Shown in pieces: positions 1 to 7,722 of a DNA stretch of 64,000 nt. The DNA lies in assembly GCF_014212135.1 (NCBI RefSeq), contig NZ_JACJVQ010000019.1, positions 124,001 to 188,000 on the forward strand. Direction: 5' to 3'. Position numbers and translations under genes: made by a program. This stretch comes from Cohnella thailandensis (GTDB lineage: Bacteria; Bacillota; Bacilli; Paenibacillales; Paenibacillaceae). Below the pieces are notes generated by a model. The model saw nothing but the letters and a program-made list of their open reading frames with translations, was not told the DNA's origin and made no database searches. Position 1 is the first letter of the stretch; the number at the start of each line of letters is the position of its first letter.

Positions 1-1298
1 GCTATGTATATGAGAACCTAGAGATCGAAGGTAAGTCCGTTTTCACGAATAACGGAGTCTCGGGCGAGTTCAGGGGCTTCGGGGCCAACCAGGCGATCTT
101 CGCCCTGGAGGGACAGATGGATCGGCTGGCGGAGCTGTCGGGCATCGATCCGTGGAAGCTTCGGGGAATCAATCTTCGGAAGGAGAACGATCCGGGCGCC
201 TACGGGCAGGAGATTTATCCGACGGACGGAGCCCGGCAAGTCTGGCGGGCGGTCCTGGCTTCTTCCCTCAAGCAAGAGGAGTCGAGGAACCGGCAAGACG
301 TCATTCCCGATAAACCGTGGATCAAGACCGGTTACGGCTCCGCGATCGCCATGATGGGGACCGGACTCGGGAAAGGCATTCCGGACCCGGGCGGAGGCCG
401 AATCTCGCTGGCCCCGGACGGCCAAATCGAAGTCGCGTTCAGCTACGAGGAATTCGGGCAGGGCCTGCTCGCCGCGTTGGAGCTGATGCTGATCGAGCAT
501 TTCGGGTTGTTCGAGGAGGATTTACGCCTCGTGATCGGAGACACCGACAGGGTTCCCGAGAGCGGCTCCAGCACGGCGGCCCGGACGACGACGATGATGT
601 GGCTGGCGCTCGGCAAGCTGGTGCCCGAGTTCAAGGGCAAGCTGTTCGACGCCGCAAGAGAACGAGCGAGGCTGCCTTCCGGCCAATTAACGCTGGGACA
701 GGGCGGAATTCGCCTCGAAGACGGAACGCCCGTCTGCACCTTCGCCGAACTTGCCGCAAGCGGGGAACCGATCGTTTGCGAAATGTCGACCGCTTTTCCC
801 GAATCGCCCAACGGGGACTTTGCCAACCGCTTCCTCTTCGTCCAGGCCGGGACGGCGGTTCGCGTCGAAGTGAACGAGCTGACCGGCCGCGTCCGGCTGC
901 TGGATCAATATCACGCGGTAGCGGGAGGGCCGGTCGCCAATCCGCAGGGCTTCCTCGGCCAGATCGAAGGAGCGAGCGGAATGGCTTTAGGCTTCACTCT
1001 GACGGAGAACGCGGTCATGAAGGACGGCCGGTACGCTTTCGGCAACCTGGATGCCTACCTGATCCCGACGATCGTCGACCAGAGCAAGAGCATGAGGGTG
1101 GAGGCGATCGAGGAGGTGCCGGAGGGCGACCCATACGGCCCTCGCGGAATCGGCGAGATCGGCTCGGTGACGCTGGCGCCGGCGATCGCGCAGGCGATCT
1201 GGAACGCGACGGGGGTGCGGGTAAGCGAGCTTCCCGTCGATCCGGCTCTATTGCAGAAGTCTCCCCAATATCTCCAAGAGGCGGTGCAACCGAAATGA
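1..1298 (+). CDS. pucD: Xanthine dehydrogenase, molybdenum-binding subunit (5' partial)
   Basis: The gene runs in from the left edge; the reading frame is open from base 3. It oxidises hypoxanthine and xanthine to urate, with the molybdopterin cofactor bound in this subunit. Near the visible start the protein reads GEFRGFGANQ, the conserved molybdopterin-contacting loop of the xanthine dehydrogenase/aldehyde oxidase family. Near the end, GPRGIGEIG carries the glutamate expected of the hydroxylase active site. About 430 residues are visible, roughly the C-terminal half to two thirds of a normal subunit. Its stop overlaps the start of the iron-sulfur subunit gene (ATGA), so the two are translationally coupled. 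The FAD subunit (PucC type) is not in view and should lie upstream. Confidence 0.92.
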   Translation, partial: YVYENLEIEGKSVFTNNGVSGEFRGFGANQAIFALEGQMDRLAELSGIDPWKLRGINLRKENDPGAYGQEIYPTDGARQVWRAVLASSLKQEESRNRQDVIPDKPWIKTGYGSAIAMMGTGLGKGIPDPGGGRISLAPDGQIEVAFSYEEFGQGLLAALELMLIEHFGLFEEDLRLVIGDTDRVPESGSSTAARTTTMMWLALGKLVPEFKGKLFDAARERARLPSGQLTLGQGGIRLEDGTPVCTFAELAASGEPIVCEMSTAFPESPNGDFANRFLFVQAGTAVRVEVNELTGRVRLLDQYHAVAGGPVANPQGFLGQIEGASGMALGFTLTENAVMKDGRYAFGNLDAYLIPTIVDQSKSMRVEAIEEVPEGDPYGPRGIGEIGSVTLAPAIAQAIWNATGVRVSELPVDPALLQKSPQYLQEAVQPK

Positions 1299-1810
1299 TA
1301 GATCAAACTTGGGCGGAGAGAGCCGCGGGCTCCAAGCTCGAATGCGAGGTTAACGGCAAAGCGGTATCGGCGGAAATCACCCCTTCGACCAGGCTTCTAT
1401 CCGTTATCCGGGAGGATCTCGGCCTGACGGGGACGAAGCGCTCCTGCGAGATCGGGCGATGCGGCGCGTGCATGGTGCTGGTCGACGGCAAGCCGGTCAA
1501 TTCCTGCTTAACGATGGCCTATCAATGCTCCGGCAAAAAAATCACGACGATAGAAGGCTTGGCCGGCGAAGAGATGCTCCATCCCGTCCAGCAATCCTTC
1601 CTCGAAGAGGGCGGTTACCAATGCGGCTATTGCACGCCCGGCATGATTATCTCGGTTGCCGCCATGCTGGCCGAGAACCCGAAGCCGTCGATGGAGCAGA
1701 TCGAGGAACACATGTCCGGCAATTTGTGCCGCTGCACCGGTTACGGCGGCATTTTGAGATCGATTGAGAGAGCGATAGAACGAGGGGGACAATCCGATGA
1801 TCGCGGATAA
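1295..1810 (+). CDS. pucE: Xanthine dehydrogenase, 2Fe-2S subunit
   Basis: This 171-residue subunit carries two [2Fe-2S] clusters that move electrons from the molybdenum site. Cys51, Cys56, Cys59 and Cys71 (CEIGRCGAC, then SC) form the plant-ferredoxin-type cluster. Cys110, Cys113, Cys145 and Cys147 (QCGYC and CRCTGYGG) form the second, helical-domain cluster. Length and motif order match PucE and CoxS-type small subunits. The ATG at 1295 overlaps the pucD stop. A longer reading in the same frame extends upstream, but that part is only the shadow of pucD. The next gene starts inside its last 14 bases. Confidence 0.95.
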   Translation: MIDQTWAERAAGSKLECEVNGKAVSAEITPSTRLLSVIREDLGLTGTKRSCEIGRCGACMVLVDGKPVNSCLTMAYQCSGKKITTIEGLAGEEMLHPVQQSFLEEGGYQCGYCTPGMIISVAAMLAENPKPSMEQIEEHMSGNLCRCTGYGGILRSIERAIERGGQSDDRG

Positions 1811-2285
1811 AGAGCAGCACGTCGATTTTTTGCGCAGGGCAGTGGAGGTTTCCCGCAAGGCGAGAGAGTCCGGCAACACGCCGTTCGGCTGCATTCTCGT
1901 CGACCCCCGGGGACAGGTGCTCTGGGAGCAAGGCAACATCGAAATTACCGAGCACAATTGCACGGGCCACGCCGAGACGACTCTGATGGAAGCCGTATCG
2001 AAACGATTTTCCAAGCAGGAGCTGTGGGAATGCACCCTCTACACGACGGCCGAACCTTGCGCGATGTGCGCGGGCTCAATCTACTGGGGCAATGTCGGGC
2101 GAGTCGTCTTCGGCATCACGGAGAAAAGGCTGGCGGAGCTCACGGGAGACGACGAGCAGAACCTGACTCTCGACCTTCCGTGCACGGAAGTGTTCGCGGC
2201 CGGACGCAAGCCGATCGTCGTGATCGGGCCGTTCCCCGAGATCGAGGACGAGGTCGTCGCGGTTCATGCGGGGTACTGGAAATGA
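1797..2285 (+). CDS. guaD: Nucleoside/guanine deaminase (cytidine-deaminase fold)
   Basis: This 162-residue zinc hydrolase has HAE (His58, Glu60) and PCxxC (Cys88, Cys91), the zinc and proton-shuttle residues of the COG0590 deaminases. The fingerprint around PCAMCAGSIYW resembles B. subtilis guanine deaminase, which ends in PCPMCLGAIYW. Sitting between xanthine dehydrogenase and urate-degrading genes, it most likely deaminates guanine to xanthine and so feeds the pathway. The tRNA adenosine deaminase TadA shares the fold, but context argues against that. The ATG follows a GAGGGGG ribosome site. The 14-base overlap with pucE and the ATGA overlap with the next gene show tight operon packing. 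The exact substrate is inferred. Confidence 0.82.
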   Translation: MIADKEQHVDFLRRAVEVSRKARESGNTPFGCILVDPRGQVLWEQGNIEITEHNCTGHAETTLMEAVSKRFSKQELWECTLYTTAEPCAMCAGSIYWGNVGRVVFGITEKRLAELTGDDEQNLTLDLPCTEVFAAGRKPIVVIGPFPEIEDEVVAVHAGYWK

Positions 2286-2791
2286 CGCGGCCCGCGAAGC
2301 TGGAGCTGGAAGCCGTCAACCGCATGGGCAAGTCCGAATTCGTCGCGGCTCTGGGAGGAATCTTCGAGCATTCGCCATGGGTGGCGGAGACCGCTTGGGA
2401 GCAGCGTCCTTTCTCATCGGGGAGCGAACTGCACGAGAGAATGATGCAAGTCGTCCTGGACTCCGCGGACGAGACGATTATCGCGTTCTTAAGGGCGCAC
2501 CCGGATCTCGGAACGCGCCTCAAGGTGACCGATTATTCCGCCTCCGAGCAGTCGGGAGCGGGGCTTGACCGGCTGTCTCCGGAAGAATACGGGATTTTCT
2601 CGGCGCTTAACCGCGAGTACGTGGAGAAGTTCGGATTCCCGTTCATCCTGGCGGTTCGCGGCCGTAATAAGGAAGAAATTCTAGAGGCGATGAAAGCGCG
2701 CGTTCGCAACGGGATTCCCGAGGAGCGGGAGGAAGCGCTTCGCCAGATCGGCAGGATCACGAGGTTCCGTTTGGACGATTTGCTGGAATAG
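2282..2791 (+). CDS. uraD: 2-oxo-4-hydroxy-4-carboxy-5-ureidoimidazoline (OHCU) decarboxylase
   Basis: This enzyme decarboxylates OHCU to S-allantoin, the last step of the urate branch. The 169-residue protein shows the family signatures HPDLG (catalytic His73), SxxEQxxAGL, and FGFPFILAVRG near the C-terminus. In B. subtilis this domain is fused to uricase in PucL. Here it stands alone at normal domain length, with no uricase segment attached. Start ATG 2282 overlaps the previous stop (ATGA). The longer in-frame extension upstream is the shadow of guaD. Confidence 0.93.
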   Translation: MTRPAKLELEAVNRMGKSEFVAALGGIFEHSPWVAETAWEQRPFSSGSELHERMMQVVLDSADETIIAFLRAHPDLGTRLKVTDYSASEQSGAGLDRLSPEEYGIFSALNREYVEKFGFPFILAVRGRNKEEILEAMKARVRNGIPEEREEALRQIGRITRFRLDDLLE

Positions 2792-2851
2792 GGGATTCGC
2801 CGAGCGCGCGGATTTATAAAGTTCAACTTATCTAGAACGGGAGGCGTAACC

Positions 2852-3202
2852 ATGAGCGGCAAATTGACCACGCATGTCCTCGATACGTCGATGGGAACGC
2901 CGGCGGCCGGAATGAAGGTGCAGCTCTGGCGGCTTGGCGAGACCGGCGACGGCCGGGAGCTTCTATTCGAAGGCTTCACGAACGAAGACGGCCGAATGAA
3001 CCACCCCCTGTTATCGGGAGAAGAGATGGTCGGAGGGACGTACGAGCTGCTTTTCGACGTCGGCGAGTACTTCCGGGGAGGCGCTCACGTCGCCTTCCTG
3101 GAATGGGTGCCCGTTCGTTTCCATCTGGCGGAGCCGACTTCGCATTATCACGTGCCGCTTCTGGTCGCCCCGGGCGGTTACAGCACCTATCGCGGAAGCT
3201 AA
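2852..3202 (+). CDS. pucM: 5-hydroxyisourate hydrolase (transthyretin-like)
   Basis: This enzyme hydrolyses 5-hydroxyisourate, the uricase product, to OHCU. The 116-residue protein starts with LTTHVLDTSMG and ends in the diagnostic tetrapeptide YRGS (113-116). The conserved His and Arg residues of the transthyretin-related hydrolases lie at the expected places. It is probably a cytosolic tetramer, since no signal peptide is seen. The ATG follows GGGAGGCG. A 60-base gap separates it from uraD, the largest gap inside the operon, and the allantoinase gene follows 12 bases later. Confidence 0.95.
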   Translation: MSGKLTTHVLDTSMGTPAAGMKVQLWRLGETGDGRELLFEGFTNEDGRMNHPLLSGEEMVGGTYELLFDVGEYFRGGAHVAFLEWVPVRFHLAEPTSHYHVPLLVAPGGYSTYRGS

Positions 3203-3214
3203 GGAGGGAGCCGG

Positions 3215-4636
3215 ATGGAGAGCCCATACGATCTTCTCGTCAAGGGAGGACAGGTCGTCCTCCTTGATCAGGTTAAAAGGCTGGATATCGGCGTCCGCGA
3301 TGGCGTTATCGCGGCAATCGAGCCGGAGCTGGAAGCCGGCGCCAGCACGGTCGTCGTACAGGCGGCCGGCCTGTGGGTGCTGCCGGGAATGGTCGATACC
3401 CACGTCCATCTGAACGAGCCGAACATGGGGCATTGGGAAGGCTTCGTTACCGGCTCCGCGGCGCTGGCCGCGGGCGGCGTGACGACGTATATCGATATGC
3501 CGCTCAACGGATTGCCGCCGACGGTAAACCTTCCGGCCTTAAGGGTGAAGGAGAAGCTGGCGGAAGGAGCGTCCGCCGTCGACTACGCGTTCTGGGGCGG
3601 GCTCGTTCCCGGCAACGTCGATCAATTGGAGGCTCTGGCGGAAGCCGGAATTCCCGCGTTCAAAGCGTTTCTCTCCAATCCGGGAGGGGACGGGGAGGAA
3701 CGGTTCCGCGAGGTGGACGACTGGACGCTGCTGGAGGGCATGAGGAAAATCGCCTCATTCGGCGGCTTGCTCGCCCTTCACGCCGAGAGCGACGCCATCA
3801 CGGCCAGGCTGGCGGACGAAGCCGCAGCCCAAGGCCGGACCGGCCCGCTCGACTTCGTCAAGACGAGGCCGGTCATCGCCGAGCTGGAAGCGGTCGGCAG
3901 GGCGCTTCTGTTCGCCCGGGAGACGGGCTGCCGGCTGCACTTCGTCCATATCAGCAGCCCGGAAGGGGTCGAGCTGATCGAGAAGGCGAAGCGGGAAGGC
4001 GTCGACGTTACCGTGGAAACCTGCCCGCATTATTTAGCCTTGAGCGAGCGGGATCTGGTTCGTCTCGGGCCGGTCGCGAAGTGCGCGCCTCCGCTGCGCG
4101 ACGAGGAACGAATCGAGAGAATGTGGCGGCAGGTTGCCGAAGGCAAGCTGGACGTCATCGGTTCGGACCATTCTCCGAGTCCGGAGGAGCTGAAATCGCT
4201 GGACGGAAGAACGTTCATGCAAGCGTGGGGAGGCATTGCCGGAGCGCAAAGCAGCGTCGAGGTCATGCTGGAGGAAGGCTACTTCAAGAGGGGGCTACCT
4301 CTTCCGCTCTTATCCCGTCTGTTGTCGACCCAGCCGGCCAAACGCTTCGGCTTGCATCCCCGCAAGGGAGAGATCGGAATCGGATTCGATGCCGACTTCG
4401 CGATCGTCGACCCGAAAGCGGGCTATACCTTAACGAAAGAGAACCTATACCAACGGCACAAAATCAGCCCTTACGTAGGTCGGACGTTCTCCAGCCGGGT
4501 ATCGTCGACCTGGGTTCGCGGCAGCAAGGTTTATTCGGCGGAAGAAGGCGTAAGGCTGCCGGGGCACGGCATCCGGTTAAGCCCGAATCCGATGAGGAGG
4601 CAACGAGATGATTCCGAATTTGCCGGAACCGAATGA
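3215..4636 (+). CDS. pucH: Allantoinase
   Basis: This binuclear-metal amidohydrolase opens allantoin to allantoate. The 473-residue protein carries the cyclic-amidohydrolase metal ligands: His63 and His65 in DTHVHL, the carbamylatable Lys150 in PAFKAFL, His189, His245 in HFVHIS, and Asp318 in GSDHSP. Length matches allantoinases of the AllB/PucH type. Dihydropyrimidinase or dihydroorotase are relatives, but the operon context fixes the role. The ATG is preceded by AAGGAGGG. Its 3' end overlaps allantoate amidohydrolase by 29 bases. Confidence 0.94.
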   Translation: MESPYDLLVKGGQVVLLDQVKRLDIGVRDGVIAAIEPELEAGASTVVVQAAGLWVLPGMVDTHVHLNEPNMGHWEGFVTGSAALAAGGVTTYIDMPLNGLPPTVNLPALRVKEKLAEGASAVDYAFWGGLVPGNVDQLEALAEAGIPAFKAFLSNPGGDGEERFREVDDWTLLEGMRKIASFGGLLALHAESDAITARLADEAAAQGRTGPLDFVKTRPVIAELEAVGRALLFARETGCRLHFVHISSPEGVELIEKAKREGVDVTVETCPHYLALSERDLVRLGPVAKCAPPLRDEERIERMWRQVAEGKLDVIGSDHSPSPEELKSLDGRTFMQAWGGIAGAQSSVEVMLEEGYFKRGLPLPLLSRLLSTQPAKRFGLHPRKGEIGIGFDADFAIVDPKAGYTLTKENLYQRHKISPYVGRTFSSRVSSTWVRGSKVYSAEEGVRLPGHGIRLSPNPMRRQRDDSEFAGTE

Positions 4637-5873
4637 CACGGCTCTCGAATTGACCCGCATGCTGGACGAATTGGCGACGTATTCCGACGGATCGGATTCG
4701 GGGGTTACTCGCCTGCTGTATTCCGCGTCGTGGCTGCAAGCCCAGCGATTCCTTGCGCGCAGGATGGCCGAGTCGGGACTTGCGACCCGGTTCGATCCGG
4801 TCGGCAATCTCTACGGAAGGCTTCCCGGCCGCCATCCCGACGCGCCCGTCGTGCTCACCGGCTCCCATGTGGACACGGTCCGTTCCGCCGGCAAGTACGA
4901 CGGCGCGTACGGCATCGTCTCCGGCATGGCCGCGGTCTCCTATCTCAAGAGAACGTACGGCGATCCTATCCGGCCTATCGAGGTGGTCAGCTTCGCCGAG
5001 GAGGAGGGCAGCCGCTTCCCGATCGCTTACTGGGGTTCCGGCAACGCGACGGGGTTGTACGACTGGCGACGGGACGGCGAGGATCTGCTGGACGAGGAAG
5101 GCGTTTCTTTAAGGGAAGCGATGCGCGCATCGGGGTTCGGCGGAGAGTCGCAAGGCGAGTCTCGCCGAAGCGACCTGGCCGCGTTCGTCGAGCTGCATAT
5201 CGAGCAAGGAATGGTGCTGGAGCGAATGGACAAGCGGATCGGAATCGTCGAGACGATCGTCGGGCAGCGCCGTTATGCGATCGGCTTCGAAGGGGCGGCC
5301 AACCATGCGGGCACGACTCCGATGACGATGCGCCAGGATGCTTTGGCCGGAGCGGCCGAAGCGGTCGTGAAGCTGGAGGCTTTGGCCGCCCAATGGGGCG
5401 AGCCGCTCGTCGCCACGGTCGGCAAAATCGAAGCGTCGCCGAACACGCCTAACGTTATCCCGGGCAACGCCGAATTCACGGTCGACATCCGTCATGCGGA
5501 CGAATGGAAGCTAAACGCGTTCTGCGAGCTGGCGATGTCCGAGATCGAGCGAATCGCGCTGCGCAGGCGGCTTCGGCATAAAATAACCCCGTGGCTGTCC
5601 ACTAAGCCTGTGCCGATGAGCCCGGCGCTGACCCGAAGCGCCGAGCGAATCTGCCAAGAGCTTGTGCTGCCCTACCGCAGGATGGTCAGCGGAGCGGGAC
5701 ATGACGCCCAGCTGCTGCCTCCGCTCTGCCAGGCGGCGATGATTTTCGTCCCGAGCAAGGCGGGCATCAGCCACTCGCCGAACGAATACACGGCCCCTGA
5801 CCTACTGGCCGACGGGGTTCGGGTGCTGACGGCGATGCTTTACGAATTGGCCTACGAGGAGCGGACGACATGA
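4608..5873 (+). CDS. pucF: Allantoate amidohydrolase (M20 family)
   Basis: This enzyme hydrolyses allantoate to ureidoglycine, ammonia and CO2. The 421-residue protein is an M20-type metallohydrolase. His87 and Asp89 lie in GSHVDT, Asp98 in GKYDGAYG, the glutamate pair in FAEEEGSRF, the dimer-region histidine in ELHIEQG, and a C-terminal histidine in SHSPNEY. These residues separate it from plain M20 peptidases and match the hydantoinase/carbamoylase branch. Start ATG 4608 lies inside the end of pucH, after GAGGAGGCAACG. The stop overlaps pucG (ATGA). Confidence 0.93.
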   Translation: MIPNLPEPNDTALELTRMLDELATYSDGSDSGVTRLLYSASWLQAQRFLARRMAESGLATRFDPVGNLYGRLPGRHPDAPVVLTGSHVDTVRSAGKYDGAYGIVSGMAAVSYLKRTYGDPIRPIEVVSFAEEEGSRFPIAYWGSGNATGLYDWRRDGEDLLDEEGVSLREAMRASGFGGESQGESRRSDLAAFVELHIEQGMVLERMDKRIGIVETIVGQRRYAIGFEGAANHAGTTPMTMRQDALAGAAEAVVKLEALAAQWGEPLVATVGKIEASPNTPNVIPGNAEFTVDIRHADEWKLNAFCELAMSEIERIALRRRLRHKITPWLSTKPVPMSPALTRSAERICQELVLPYRRMVSGAGHDAQLLPPLCQAAMIFVPSKAGISHSPNEYTAPDLLADGVRVLTAMLYELAYEERTT

Positions 5874-7102
5874 GAACCTACACCGAATTATCTCCATCGC
5901 CAAGAACGATTATGACGCCGGGACCGGTCGAAGTCGATCCTCGCGTGCTCCGCGCGTTGTCCTACCCGATTCTCGGCCAATTCGATCCCGAATTCACCGC
6001 CTATATGAACGATACGATGGAGATGCTCCGAAGCGTCTTCCAGACGAACAACCGCTGGGCGTTCCCGGTGGACGGAACGTCCCGAGCCGGGCTGGAAGCC
6101 GTCTTGACCAGCCTGATCGAGCCGGGGGACAAGGTGCTTATTCCGATCTTCGGCCGTTTCGGGCATCTGCTGACCGAGATCGCCGTCCGCTGCGGCGCCG
6201 AGGTGACGACTCTTCAAGCGGAGTGGGGGACGGTATTCGATCAGGAGGAGATCGTCTCCGCGATCAAACGCGAGAAGCCCGATCTGGTCGCCGTCGTCCA
6301 CGGCGAGACTTCCACGGGACGGGTACAGCCGCTGGACCGGATCGGACCGGCCTGCCGCGAAGCGGGAGCGCTGCTCGTCGTCGACGCCGTCGCCACGATC
6401 GGAGGTGTTCCAGTCAAAACCGACGAGTGGTGCTTGGACGCCGTCGTAGGCGGAACGCAGAAGTGCCTGTCCGTTCCGTCGGGCATGGCTCCGATCACGT
6501 TCAACGAGCGAGCGGAACGCAAGATTCTCTCCCGCAAGCGGGTGGAGCGAGGAATTCGCCCGCCCGGCTACGAGGAGCCGGAAGGGTTGGGCGCTCCGAT
6601 TCAGAGCAATTATCTGGATCTTGCTCAACTGATGGATTACTGGAGTCCGACCCGGCTGAATCACCATACCGAGATGACGTCCATGCTGTACGGCTTGCGC
6701 GAAGGTCTTCGGATCGTTCTGCAGGAAGGGCTCGATAATCGCTTCGATAGGCATCGCCTGAACGAGTCCGCTTTAATCGCCGGCCTGGAAGCGATGGGGC
6801 TTGCGTTATACGGCGACCCGAGCTGCAAAATGACGGTCGTCACCTGCGTGACGATTCCGGAAGGCGTCGACGGAGAGTCCGTCCGAACCATGCTGCTCGA
6901 CCTGTTCGGCATCGAGATCGCCAGCTCCTTCGGTCCGCTGAAGGGCAAGATCTGGCGCATCGGCACGATGGGCTACAGCTGCAGCCGCAAAAACGTGCTG
7001 CACCTGCTCGGGGCGTTCGAGGCCGTTCTTCTTCGCCACGGCGCCGAAATCAAAGCCGGAGCCGCGCTTCAGGCGGCGCTGGACGTATATGAAGGCAAGT
7101 GA
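5870..7102 (+). CDS. pucG: (S)-ureidoglycine--glyoxylate aminotransferase
   Basis: This is a PLP enzyme of the fold-type I, class V aminotransferases. PucG of B. subtilis transaminates ureidoglycine with glyoxylate, giving oxalurate and glycine. The 410-residue protein starts PRTIMTPGPVEVDPRV, typical of the alanine/serine--glyoxylate transaminase branch. The probable Schiff-base lysine is Lys198 in GGTQKCLS. Its position as the last gene after allantoate amidohydrolase supports PucG over a generic alanine--glyoxylate transaminase. The start is coupled to pucF by ATGA. A rho-independent terminator follows. Confidence 0.92.
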   Translation: MRTYTELSPSPRTIMTPGPVEVDPRVLRALSYPILGQFDPEFTAYMNDTMEMLRSVFQTNNRWAFPVDGTSRAGLEAVLTSLIEPGDKVLIPIFGRFGHLLTEIAVRCGAEVTTLQAEWGTVFDQEEIVSAIKREKPDLVAVVHGETSTGRVQPLDRIGPACREAGALLVVDAVATIGGVPVKTDEWCLDAVVGGTQKCLSVPSGMAPITFNERAERKILSRKRVERGIRPPGYEEPEGLGAPIQSNYLDLAQLMDYWSPTRLNHHTEMTSMLYGLREGLRIVLQEGLDNRFDRHRLNESALIAGLEAMGLALYGDPSCKMTVVTCVTIPEGVDGESVRTMLLDLFGIEIASSFGPLKGKIWRIGTMGYSCSRKNVLHLLGAFEAVLLRHGAEIKAGAALQAALDVYEGK

Positions 7103-7118
7103 ACATCTCCGCTAAAGG

Positions 7119-7156
7119 AGCCGCTCCCGAATGATTGGGGCGGCTTTGGCTATTTT
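7119..7156 (+). terminator. Terminator of the purine operon
   Basis: AGCCGCTCC at 7119-7127 pairs with GGGGCGGCT ending at 7145 (one G-T pair), enclosing a short loop. A T-rich stretch follows. It lies 17 bases after the pucG stop and ends the operon. Confidence 0.8.
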
Positions 7157-7221
7157 GCAACATTTTCTTAGACGGCGAAGACGGCCATTTCGGCTTTTTT
7201 ACGACTGTTAAGGTGAACGCC

Positions 7222-7250
7222 TTGACATCCTCCCGTTAATCTCGTAACAT
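7222..7250 (+). promoter_or_regulatory. SigA-type promoter of ylxM-ffh
   Basis: TTGACA (7222-7227), a 17-base spacer and TAACAT (7245-7250) make a near-perfect vegetative promoter, about 60 bases upstream of the ylxM start. No other strong promoter is seen before rplS, so it may drive ylxM-ffh-rpsP-khpA-rimM-trmD. Confidence 0.8.
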
Positions 7251-7312
7251 AAAGAACGGCAAATGGCTGTAAAGTGGTTTTCCTTGACATCGTTCGAAGG
7301 AGTTGAACCTTT

Positions 7313-7666
7313 GTGCATGGGGAGAACGCTCTTAGCAAGACGAACCGCATCAACGTGCTCTTCGATTTCTACGGGCCGTTGCTGACGGAGAAGCAACAAA
7401 CCTTCTTAAAATGCTATTATCACGACGATTACTCTCTGGGCGAGATCGCGGTCGACTTCGAAATCAGCCGGCAGGCGGTATACGAACACCTGAAGCGCTC
7501 GGAGCAGGCGTTGGAAGAATATGAAGCCAAGCTCGGTCTCGCGGAACGGCACGAACGGATGCAGGCGGGACTCGAGAGATTGGAACGGCAGATTGGCGAG
7601 CTTCCGGAGCCGTGGCGGAACGAGCTTCGCGGAACGGCGGAGCTGCTGCGAGGCGCGGAGAGTTGA
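7313..7666 (+). CDS. ylxM: YlxM, helix-turn-helix partner of the SRP operon
   Basis: This 117-residue UPF0122 protein lies directly upstream of ffh, as in other Firmicutes. Residues 20-60 (LLTEKQ, YYHDDYSLGEIAVDFEISRQAVYEH) form a sigma-70-region-4-like helix-turn-helix. The family is thought to modulate signal recognition particle activity. The GTG start at 7313 lies 10 bases after AAGGAG; no in-frame ATG fits better. The C-terminal third is a charged helix. Confidence 0.92.
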   Translation: MHGENALSKTNRINVLFDFYGPLLTEKQQTFLKCYYHDDYSLGEIAVDFEISRQAVYEHLKRSEQALEEYEAKLGLAERHERMQAGLERLERQIGELPEPWRNELRGTAELLRGAES

Positions 7667-7722
7667 GCGGAAGACGCTAGAAATGTAGAATGAAGAATAC
7701 GAACGGAAGGAGGGGATGGGCC

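Noticed and set aside
317..1294. Apparent long N-terminal extension of pucE in the same frame
   Set aside because: The upstream part is the out-of-frame shadow of pucD (Arg/Gly-rich); the family start is at 1295.
2820..2846. AT-rich GTTC/GAAC half-repeat between uraD and pucM as an operator
   Set aside because: The arms are only four bases and no known regulator motif fits.
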